Assembly: GCA_002382755.1 (NCBI GenBank)
Contig: DFZT01000016.1
Span: forward strand, 1-32,358
DNA length: 32,358 nucleotides
Direction of reading: 5' to 3'
Origin: Firmicutes bacterium UBA4049
GTDB taxonomy: Bacteria; Bacillota; Desulfotomaculia; Desulfotomaculales; Nap2-2B
Positions 1 through 6,283 of this stretch are shown one piece after another. Position 1 is the first letter of the stretch, and every line of letters begins with the position of its first letter. The position numbers and the translations under genes are program-made. A model generated the notes under the pieces. That model had not been told where the DNA came from. It saw nothing but the letters and a program-made list of their open reading frames with translations, and made no database searches.

Positions 1-1
1 T

Positions 2-166
2 CGCTTTCTTGAAATAGCCTTCGGTTCCGCAAGGGAACTGCATTACCAGTTCGGCTTGGCCAGCCGCTTGGGTTATACAAATGAGTTGGATGTTCCCGAA
101 TGCGACTCGAAAATGGCGGAGACCGAGAAGGTTCTGAGCGCCTTGATTCGGTCAATGCGTGACTAA
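2..166 (+). CDS. C-terminal part of a four-helix bundle (S23/23S rRNA intervening-sequence type) protein, cut by the window edge
   Basis: An open frame runs in from the window edge and ends at TAA 164-166, giving 54 residues. It contains the pattern FLEIAFGSARELHYQFGLA followed by RLGYT and a final leucine-rich LSALIRSMR. This pattern (alanine/glutamate-rich helix, SARELEYQ-like motif, LGY turn, LxxLIRSL tail) is typical of the last two helices of the small four-helix bundle proteins first found in 23S rRNA intervening sequences and now common as stand-alone chromosomal genes of unknown function. The start is outside the window. Family assignment is from recognised motifs; the role is unknown. 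Confidence 0.7.
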   Translation, partial: RFLEIAFGSARELHYQFGLASRLGYTNELDVPECDSKMAETEKVLSALIRSMRD

Positions 167-284
167 CAGCCTACAGCCTATAGCCTAAACAACCTGAGTA
201 GTAACAAAGTTTGAAGGATAATCAAAAGAAGATGGCGAAAGTGATTTTTATAGTGTTCAAAGAAAAGAAATTTCTGAAAACATC

Positions 285-300
285 ACGAAACCCCTTTCGT
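285..300 (-). terminator. Possible weak terminator hairpin after the acyl-CoA synthetase gene
   Basis: Read on the minus strand, ACGAAA-GGGG-TTTCGT forms a 6-bp stem with a 4-base loop 35 bases past the stop codon. The following bases (GATGTTTTC) are only weakly T-rich, so this is a marginal intrinsic terminator. Confidence 0.25.
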
Positions 301-334
301 CTGATTGAAAACTCATCCAGGAACTAAATGGCGT

Positions 335-2503
335 TTACTTCATAACAATCAAGGCATCGGCTGCACAAGCCCCTCTCCCATCTTCAAATACTACCAGGGG
401 GTTGATATCAAGTTCCGCTATCTGCGGAAAATCCGCCACCAATTGTGACAACTTAAGGATAACATCCACAATTGCTCTTTTATCCACCGGCGGTTTTCCA
501 CGCATACCGTCAAGAATACTGTGGCCTTTTATTTCCCGCACCATTTCCCAGGCGTCATTCTCACAAACCGGCGCCACCCGCAGGGAAACGTCACCCAGTT
601 GCTCAACTAGAATTCCTCCCAGCCCAAACATCACCGTAGAACCAAAAACAGGATCGTTGCCAATCCCTACAATAATTTCGGTTCCCTCTTTTAGCATTTC
701 CTGCACCAAAACACCTGTTATATTTGCCCCGGGTTTATATTGCCTGGCGTTGGCTAATATTTCCTTGAATGCCTCTTCTACTTGCCCGGCAGAAACGAGA
801 TTTAGCTTGATTCCTCGTGCTTCTGTTTTATGCAAGATATCCTGTGAATCGATTTTTAAGACCACCGGGTAGCCGAGTTGTTCGGCTGCTGACACAGCCT
901 CCCAGGCAGTTGCAGCGCGTCTTTCCCTGGCAACCGGTATGCCGTAGGCCAGCAGGATTTCCTTGGCCTGCGACTCGGAAAGCCTGCCTCCGGGCGGGTA
1001 GCCGGCCAGCATCTTCTCAACTTTTTCCTTTTCCAGAAAGCTAACCGGTCTGATTATCTCCTGCTTTGCAGAATTTACTTTAAAAGTGTAATCAACAACC
1101 TTTTTTATTGCCTTTACGGCAAAATCTAACCCTGCTATGACTGGAATACCATGTCTTTTGAGGTATATCATATGTTCCGGAACAGCCCCGGTCATGCCCG
1201 CCATAATGATGGCAATTACCGGTTTGGAAGTAGAATTCTTTAATTGAATCAGTTGTTCCCATGTATGTTCCTCAATGTTTTTTGGTACCCAGTAAGGGAA
1301 AATTAGCATATCCACTCCAGGATCATCTGCTACAATTTCCGCACATGATTTAAAAAGACTCTGCGAAACCAAATCCAGGCCGGTGGAATCAATTGGATTG
1401 ACAACAGAAGCAAAGGAAGGCAACAATTTTGACATTTTCTGAAGAGTTTCTTCAGACAGGGTAGCCACCTCCAGCCCTGCTTCAACGCATTTATCCGCCA
1501 TAACTACTCCATGTCCGCCTGAATAAGCAAAAATCGCTACTTTTCCCCCCTGGAGAATTGTTTTTGTTTCTAAAAGAGTAAGTATGGCAAGCAACTCCTC
1601 AATACTCTCCGGACGAATGATACCTTTCTGCCGGAAAAAGGAAGAATAAACCATATCAGAACCGGTTAAGGCGCCGGTATGAGAAAGGGCAGCCCTGGAG
1701 GAAGCTTCATAACGTCCGGTTTTAAAAATAACTACCGGCTTTTTTGCTTCCCTTGCCATATCAGCAGCCAAAGCAAGTTTTTTGCCATCCCTGATTCCTT
1801 CCATGTAACCTGCTATGATGCTGGTTTGCGGATCATCCACTGAAAAAGCCAGAAAATCGGAAAAATCAGATTCAGCCTCGTTGCCCATACTAACATAATA
1901 AGAAAAACCAAAGCCTTGACTAACTGCCGTAACAGCCACGCTTAGCCCAAAACCACCGCTTTGAGTTAAGAAACATATATTTTTGGATGTTTGGGGAGGA
2001 TTTACAGGAAAAATACCAGAATAACTAAAAGCTGCCATCATGCTGTTATTGTAATTTATAATGCCCATGCAGTTAGGCCCGCAGATTCTTATTTTATGCT
2101 CGTTAACTAATTTTTTAAGCTCCTCTTGAAGCTCAATCCCTTCAACGCCTACTTCAGCAAATCCCGAGGAAAAAATTATTGCTCCCTTAACACTTTTGGC
2201 AATACATTCCTGGAGTACTTCCATGACTTGGGAAACAGTAACGGCAATAACAGCCATATCGACCTGTTCCGGTATATCCAGCACTGTCGGATAGCACTGC
2301 AACCCCTTTATTTCCTTTTTCCGGTGGTTCACAGGAAATACCTTCCCCTGAAAGCCGTCCTCTAAAAAATGGGCTAAAACAATTCCACCCGGTTTGCTTA
2401 ATTTCTCAGACGCTCCAATTACTGCAATTGAGGAAGGGTAAAAAAGAGGAATCAGACCTCTAGCCCTAGATCGCAGCTCATCTAGTTCATTCGATTTATT
2501 CAA
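335..2503 (-). CDS. Acyl-CoA synthetase (NDP-forming), fused alpha-beta type
   Basis: A 722-residue protein of the acetyl-CoA synthetase (ADP-forming)/protein acetyltransferase-like superfamily. Such enzymes interconvert an acyl-CoA, ADP and phosphate with the free acid, CoA and ATP. The N-terminal part (about 15-150) is a CoA-binding Rossmann domain beginning IAVIGASEKLSKPGG, with ICGPNCMGIIN near residue 145. A succinyl-CoA-ligase-like flavodoxin region follows (FLTQSGGFG near 180; KTGRYEASSRAALSHTGAL near 260, with the presumed phospho-His in SHTG). The C-terminal third is an ATP-grasp domain (AYGIPVARE, YPVVLKIDS, ending LDINPLVVFEDG). The start is TTG, preceded at 7 bases by AAGGAGG. It lies downstream of the second GRE activase but has its own candidate promoter, so it may be a separate unit. 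It could conserve energy from an acyl-CoA end product; its substrate is not evident. Confidence 0.85.
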   Translation of the reverse strand: MNKSNELDELRSRARGLIPLFYPSSIAVIGASEKLSKPGGIVLAHFLEDGFQGKVFPVNHRKKEIKGLQCYPTVLDIPEQVDMAVIAVTVSQVMEVLQECIAKSVKGAIIFSSGFAEVGVEGIELQEELKKLVNEHKIRICGPNCMGIINYNNSMMAAFSYSGIFPVNPPQTSKNICFLTQSGGFGLSVAVTAVSQGFGFSYYVSMGNEAESDFSDFLAFSVDDPQTSIIAGYMEGIRDGKKLALAADMAREAKKPVVIFKTGRYEASSRAALSHTGALTGSDMVYSSFFRQKGIIRPESIEELLAILTLLETKTILQGGKVAIFAYSGGHGVVMADKCVEAGLEVATLSEETLQKMSKLLPSFASVVNPIDSTGLDLVSQSLFKSCAEIVADDPGVDMLIFPYWVPKNIEEHTWEQLIQLKNSTSKPVIAIIMAGMTGAVPEHMIYLKRHGIPVIAGLDFAVKAIKKVVDYTFKVNSAKQEIIRPVSFLEKEKVEKMLAGYPPGGRLSESQAKEILLAYGIPVARERRAATAWEAVSAAEQLGYPVVLKIDSQDILHKTEARGIKLNLVSAGQVEEAFKEILANARQYKPGANITGVLVQEMLKEGTEIIVGIGNDPVFGSTVMFGLGGILVEQLGDVSLRVAPVCENDAWEMVREIKGHSILDGMRGKPPVDKRAIVDVILKLSQLVADFPQIAELDINPLVVFEDGRGACAADALIVMK

Positions 2504-2643
2504 TTTGTATCCTCCTTGACAATATCCCTCAAAGTTTTTCTTTTGATCCTTGAATATCTTGGTATAATTACAATTTTATCATCTTTATGCAAGGATTATT
2601 TTGAATCTCATTAAATATTCCCCTCACTTAGAATGATAGCTGT

Positions 2644-2673
2644 ATTATAACTTGTAACCCAAGAAATTTACAA
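2644..2673 (-). promoter_or_regulatory. Candidate sigma-A promoter for the acyl-CoA synthetase gene
   Basis: On the minus strand, TTGTAA (2673-2668) and TATAAT (2649-2644) are separated by 18 bases, about 140 bases upstream of the TTG start. The -10 is perfect and the -35 matches 4 of 6. It lies between the transposase-like remnant and the gene, so the synthetase may be transcribed apart from the catabolic operon. Confidence 0.4.
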
Positions 2674-2700
2674 GATGCCCCTGCCATAATAAATTATTGA

Positions 2701-3027
2701 CGCAGTTCACTATTCCGGGATTTAAACGGGTGTTTCCGATCTTTTGACGTCCAGTATCGCGAAGTCCAGCATCGTGACGGAAGCAAGGAGAACAAGGTTG
2801 CCCCAATGAAGAAGAATATCTACAGCCTTCACATTCTTGCCCGGTTGCTTAAAGAATCAAAACGCCGCTATCTCGAATTCATCCCCACATTTGACGATCC
2901 CAGCGACGGAATAAAGAAGCTTTTTAAAATCTCTGATCCTGTCAAAGACGATGACAGAAGCTACAAGGGTTTCAATTTCTTCAGCCATGCTGATCAAAAA
3001 CTTTTTCGAAGTCTCGGCGAGGGGTGA
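2701..3027 (+). pseudogene. Fragment of a transposase-like/winged-helix protein
   Basis: A plus-strand frame is open from 2701 to TGA 3025-3027 (108 residues) without a convincing start. It reads through FDVQYREVQHRDGSKENKV and MKKNIYSLHILARLLKES to RSYKGFNFFSHADQKLF, then stops. I recall similar text (an arginine-rich RRYLEFI segment, a YKGFNFFS motif, then a winged-helix tail) from proteins encoded by mobile elements in Firmicutes, but I cannot name the family. The expected C-terminal winged helix is missing or frame-disrupted after 3027, and the upstream part is absent. I read it as a degraded mobile-element relic lying against the leading-edge catabolic genes. Confidence is limited because no homology search was possible. 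Confidence 0.4.
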
Positions 3028-3149
3028 ATTGCGCCTTTAGGCGCGGCAAGTATTAGGGTCCTTATAGGGCGAAAATCAAGCCGCCAGTTGAACGGGGTGG
3101 TACTGTGACTCAATAAAAGTTTGAGATCCTGGCAATGGGGGGGGGATTC

Positions 3150-4151
3150 CTACCCCCCCATTCTATTTGGTTCTAAACCGTAAGACTTAAAAATTTCTTC
3201 TATTTCTTCTAGCTTTTTATCAGAGTACCATTCCCCCACAGCAAACGGGTACTCCAGGCCTAATAATCTGTAGCTCTGTCCAGCCCATGGATGGAAAGGA
3301 AGAATGTCAACCTTTTTTAAACCTAGTGAGGAAATAAATTTAGCAGTATCCTTCAGATTTTCTTCTGAATCATTGCCTTCCGGAATTATTGGAACACGTA
3401 TTTTTATTTCTACCCCTTCCCTCTCAATTATCCGCCTGGCGTTTTCTAGTATAAGTTCGTTCGATACCCCGCTAAATCTTTTGTGTTCTTCGGGATCCAT
3501 ATGTTTAAGGTCAAAAAGAACAACATCAGTATAATCAAGTATCTCATTTAAAATTTCCCATTTTACGTAGCCACAGGTATCGAGAGCGGTACCTATTCCC
3601 TTTTCTTTGGCTGTCTTAAGTAAAGCAAGACAAAAATCGGGTTGTGCCGTTGGCTCCCCCCCCGATACTGTTATTCCTCCGCCAGAATTTTCATACATTG
3701 GGCGATCCTCTTCAACTTCTTTCATTACCTCGTCTACTGTCATGAAATCACCAGAGACAATAAAGGCGCCTTCAAGACATTCCTCAACACACTTTCGACA
3801 ACCAATGCAAAGACCCTTATCTATTCTTATCTTTCTGATCATCTTACTTTTCAACTGCATGGGCACAAATTCAACCCCTCTCTCACCGGGAACATCCAAC
3901 GTAACGATTCCTCCCTCATGCCACTTTCTTTCTACCACTTGCATGGCTCCGGTAGGACATATATCGTCGCAGTTACCACAATCATTGCAATTAGGCCATA
4001 AATGAAAAACCTCCGGAAAGTGCCGTACCCCTTCCGGATTATGACACCAGTGACACCTTAGCCGGCAACCCTTGAGAAAAATTGTAGTACGTACTCCTGG
4101 CCCATCGAATATTGAAAAATGCTGAATGTTCGAAACTATTCCTGCCAACAT
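3150..4151 (-). CDS. Second glycyl radical enzyme activase (radical SAM with two ferredoxin-type clusters)
   Basis: A 333-residue radical SAM protein that would generate the glycyl radical on a partner GRE by reductive cleavage of S-adenosylmethionine. The SAM cluster motif is C29-x3-C33-x2-C36 (GCRLRCHWCHNP) after the usual FDGPGVRTTIFLKGC lead-in. An insert carries two [4Fe-4S] ferredoxin motifs: C55, C58, C61, C65 and C115, C118, C121, C125. SGGEPTAQP is the SAM-binding GGE-type motif. The TAATG junction with the preceding small gene (stop and start share one A at 4151) points to translational coupling. It is longer than the first activase at 4484-5404, mainly through a longer inter-cluster loop (about 70-110). 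Two activases for one intact GRE is odd. It may serve a GRE elsewhere, or be left over from a lost second GRE module. Confidence 0.85.
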   Translation of the reverse strand: MLAGIVSNIQHFSIFDGPGVRTTIFLKGCRLRCHWCHNPEGVRHFPEVFHLWPNCNDCGNCDDICPTGAMQVVERKWHEGGIVTLDVPGERGVEFVPMQLKSKMIRKIRIDKGLCIGCRKCVEECLEGAFIVSGDFMTVDEVMKEVEEDRPMYENSGGGITVSGGEPTAQPDFCLALLKTAKEKGIGTALDTCGYVKWEILNEILDYTDVVLFDLKHMDPEEHKRFSGVSNELILENARRIIEREGVEIKIRVPIIPEGNDSEENLKDTAKFISSLGLKKVDILPFHPWAGQSYRLLGLEYPFAVGEWYSDKKLEEIEEIFKSYGLEPNRMGG

Positions 4152-4354
4152 TACTTTTTTTCCTCCTTAATTCTGCCTTGAGAAGCTTCCATAAAAAGTT
4201 CTCTATCGGTATCAACCGTCTGCTCCTTGCCACATTTAGGACACTCTCGCACCGAAAAAGTCGGACCGCAGCACCTATCTCCGCCGGCATATTTTAAGCA
4301 AATGAGCTTAAATTGATCAAGTTTACCTTCATGACCGCAATTCATGCATTTCAT
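4151..4354 (-). CDS. Small CxxC (zinc-ribbon/rubredoxin-like) protein
   Basis: A 67-residue protein with CMNC (C3, C6), C19, a CC pair (C28-C29) and CPKC (C38, C41), followed by a charged tail. Two CxxC knuckles about 32 residues apart suggest a zinc ribbon or rubredoxin-like metal site. It has a good SD (AAGGAGG about 11 bases upstream) and overlaps the second activase start by one base, so the two are probably made together. It is not one of the two canonical BssB/BssC-type small subunits, which have a CxxCx(14-19)Cx(25-32)C pattern. I do not recognise the family; it may be an electron-transfer or assembly partner of the activase. Confidence 0.6.
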   Translation of the reverse strand: MKCMNCGHEGKLDQFKLICLKYAGGDRCCGPTFSVRECPKCGKEQTVDTDRELFMEASQGRIKEEKK

Positions 4355-4483
4355 TTTTTAGTTCTACCTCCTTAGAAAATTTTCGAAAAATCTTCTTAAG
4401 TCTCCGCCAAAGTCTTCCATTTGCCTCCCAAAACGGTTCTGACGGGTGTATTTAATGGTCATAAACCAGCAGCTTAAATATCT

Positions 4484-5404
4484 TTACCCTCCAATAGTGA
4501 CTTCATAACCATAACTTTTAATGATTTCTTCAAAACCTACTAAATCCTCTGGAGCTATCGAATTGATCTCAGTAAAAAGATAATCTCTATCTAGCTGCTT
4601 ATACTTACCCATAGCCCAATTATGGAAGGGCATAAGATCAATTCCTTCCACTGCGTCGCCGAGACCCCTGGCCAGTTCAGTTACGGCATGAATAAACTCC
4701 GCCTCATTATTTACTCCGGGAATTATAGGTAAACGAAGTCTTATCTTCTTTTTTTCACTACATATTTTATGCAGATTTTGAAGAATGAGCTCATTTGAAA
4801 CACCGGTTACTTCTTTGTGCTTTTGTAAATTTAAACTCTTTATATCAAAAAGAATCAAATCTGTCCAAATAAGCACTTTCTTCAAATCTTCCCAAGGCGC
4901 AAAGCCTGATGTATCTATGCAAGTATGAATCCCTGCTTCTTTTGCCCGGCTTAATATTTCCACAGTGAATTCACTATTATAAAGTGGATCGCCGCCTGAT
5001 ACAGTTATTCCGCCCCTAGAATTTTCGTAGAATAACCTGTCTGCTTCAACTTCATGCATTATCTCATCAATACTCCAATGTTTACCAATTATTTCAAGAG
5101 CATTATAAGGACATTCTTGAACACATTTCATGCATGAGGTGCATTTATTCCTGTACCTTTTCGGAAATTCTCCATTTGGTCCGGGAGGACTGATCGCACC
5201 TTCCGGACATACTTCACTGCAATGTCCGCATCTCATGCATTTCGTCTCCATATAATAAAACTCTTGATAAGGATAAATGCATTCAGGATTATGACACCAG
5301 GTACATTTTAAATTACAGCCCTTCAAAAAAATAGTCGTCCGAATCCCGGGACCATCATTAACAGAAAATCTCTGCATATTTGTAACCAAGATTTCTTTTC
5401 TCAA
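4484..5404 (-). CDS. bssD: Glycyl radical enzyme activase, BssD-like
   Basis: A 306-residue radical SAM activating enzyme. The SAM [4Fe-4S] motif is C30-x3-C34-x2-C37 (GCNLKCTWCHNP). Two ferredoxin-like cluster motifs follow, C56/C59/C62/C66 and C88/C91/C94/C98, each ending in CP. SGGDPLYN and the C-terminal MPFHNWAMGKY motif fit GRE-activating enzymes of the benzylsuccinate synthase/HPA decarboxylase type. It acts in the cytoplasm to place the radical on the GRE glycine. The start is TTG with AAAGGAG 8 bases upstream; no closer ATG is available. It lies downstream of bssC-bssA-bssB, separated from bssB by the duplicated GRE tail. In Thauera the activase gene precedes bssC, so the position differs. 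This is the likeliest activase for the intact GRE, although the second copy at 3150-4151 is an alternative. Confidence 0.85.
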   Translation of the reverse strand: MRKEILVTNMQRFSVNDGPGIRTTIFLKGCNLKCTWCHNPECIYPYQEFYYMETKCMRCGHCSEVCPEGAISPPGPNGEFPKRYRNKCTSCMKCVQECPYNALEIIGKHWSIDEIMHEVEADRLFYENSRGGITVSGGDPLYNSEFTVEILSRAKEAGIHTCIDTSGFAPWEDLKKVLIWTDLILFDIKSLNLQKHKEVTGVSNELILQNLHKICSEKKKIRLRLPIIPGVNNEAEFIHAVTELARGLGDAVEGIDLMPFHNWAMGKYKQLDRDYLFTEINSIAPEDLVGFEEIIKSYGYEVTIGG

Positions 5405-5508
5405 TTAATATTCTCCTTTCCTAAAAACATTTTTCCAGGAAAAATTCCTTATGATTGACATCTTCCGGAATCGCATTTACGAAAGTTCTCTTGGGCAACT
5501 CCTCACAT

Positions 5509-5550
5509 ACTTCCGGAGGGAGAGGACGACTTTCCTCTCCTTCCGGAAAT
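5509..5550 (-). other. Intercistronic hairpin, duplicated copy
   Basis: The repeat copy of the hairpin at 6074-6115. On the minus strand, TTCCGGAAGGAGAGGA pairs with TCCTCTCCCTCCGGAA around a 6-base loop. One substitution turns a G-C into a G-U pair, so the fold is kept although the neighbouring GRE remnant is dead. Confidence 0.7.
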
Positions 5551-5564
5551 TCCCTGATTTGTGT

Positions 5565-5720
5565 TTATCCTAGTTCTTGTTCTGTACGTGCGATAACTGC
5601 ATCCTGAGCCATCTTGGACAACGAGATAAACCTGGCGCCGTAACCGGCTCTATCCTGACGATCAGGTGCTCCCATTTTTCCGGCTCTTTTTGGGCGCTGC
5701 GCATATCCTCGGTCCGGACT
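5565..5720 (-). pseudogene. Frameshifted C-terminal remnant of a second glycyl radical enzyme
   Basis: The minus strand encodes VRTEDMRSAQKEPEKWEHL and then IVRI, as in the intact GRE. Two extra bases (AG) inside the glycyl-radical motif throw the frame, after which the second frame continues AGYGARFISLSKMAQ to the end and a TAA stop. The intact gene has AGYSAR, so besides the frameshift a serine codon has become glycine (AGC to GGC). Beyond 5720, towards the small subunit gene, the similarity ends and there is no more GRE sequence. It cannot make a functional enzyme. It suggests a former second GRE gene between bssB and bssD. Confidence 0.9.
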
Positions 5721-5761
5721 GCAGCTAGTAAAAACACAAATTTCCTCTTCTAAATTGCCGG

Positions 5762-5980
5762 TCAGTTAGTTTCCTTGATAAACTCACTATGCGATGGTTT
5801 TTTTTCAAAATTTTCGCAAGCATCATTGCGCAGGTTAATCATTTTTCCCGGCACTGTCATTGTAGCGGTACCGGAGGTTGTCTCTTCCGGCGGAGTATCT
5901 TTCACTCCGTAAATACAATAGCCTTCCATTGGATCTGTAAGACCCATTCTCCCGTAACGACATTCTTTACACCTCGGCAT
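5762..5980 (-). CDS. bssB: Small Fe-S subunit of the glycyl radical enzyme, BssB/BssC-type
   Basis: A 72-residue protein starting MPRCKECRYG with cysteines at 4, 7, 22 and 55. The CxxC-x14-C-x32-C pattern is that of the small subunits of fumarate-adding enzymes, which bind a low-potential or HiPIP-like [4Fe-4S] cluster and hold the large subunit. A proline-glycine segment near the centre (TVPGKMINL) and DACENFE around C55 fit a strand-rich fold. The SD GAGGAGG lies about 11 bases before the ATG. It follows bssA, matching the bssC-bssA-bssB order of toluene degraders, so I assign it as BssB-like by position. It has clear similarity to the subunit at 8737-8916 at its N-terminus. Confidence 0.75.
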   Translation of the reverse strand: MPRCKECRYGRMGLTDPMEGYCIYGVKDTPPEETTSGTATMTVPGKMINLRNDACENFEKKPSHSEFIKETN

Positions 5981-6000
5981 TTCTTCTTCTTCCTCCTCTT

Positions 6001-6283
6001 CAGGAAAAATTCCTTATGATTGACATCTTCCGGAATCGCATTTACGAAAGTTCTCTTGGGCAACTCCTCACATATTTCCGGAGGGAGAGGACGACTTTCC
6101 TCTCCCTCCGGAAATTCCCTGATTTGTGTTTACCCTAGTTCTTGTTCTGTACGTGCGATAACTGCATCCTGAGCCATCTTGGACAATGAGATAAACCTGG
6201 CGCTGTAACCGGCTATCCTGACGATCAGGTGCTCCCATTTTTCCGGCTCTTTTTGGGCGCTGCGCATATCCTCGGTCCGGACT
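6001..6283. repeat. Direct repeat copy A: 3' end of the intact GRE gene and its spacer
   Basis: The parental copy of the duplication described at 5436-5720, offset by 565 bases on the left end and 563 on the right because of the 2-base insertion in copy B. It includes the active glycyl-radical codon of the intact gene. Confidence 0.95.
6074..6115 (-). other. Perfect 18-bp hairpin between bssA and bssB
   Basis: ATTTCCGGAGGGAGAGGA and its exact complement flank the 6-base loop, 15 bases after the bssA stop. No T-tract follows on the minus strand, so it is unlikely to be an intrinsic terminator. A 3' stabilising or processing structure that sets the level of the large-subunit message is more plausible. 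Confidence 0.8.

Larger units (their letters stand above)
5436..5720. repeat. Direct repeat copy B of the GRE 3' end plus its downstream spacer
   Basis: Matches 6001-6283 at well over 90 percent identity, with a handful of substitutions and one 2-base insertion. The unit covers the last ~50 codons of the GRE, the stop codon and the ~130 bases that follow, including the long hairpin. The similarity stops sharply at both ends (CAGGAAAA on the left, GGTCCGGACT on the right). This indicates a tandem duplication followed by a deletion, or gene conversion. Confidence 0.95.

Noticed and set aside
3131..3163. G-run/C-run hairpin over the stop codon of the second activase, as a terminator
   Set aside because: The arms are homopolymer runs of unequal length and no T-tract follows on the minus strand.
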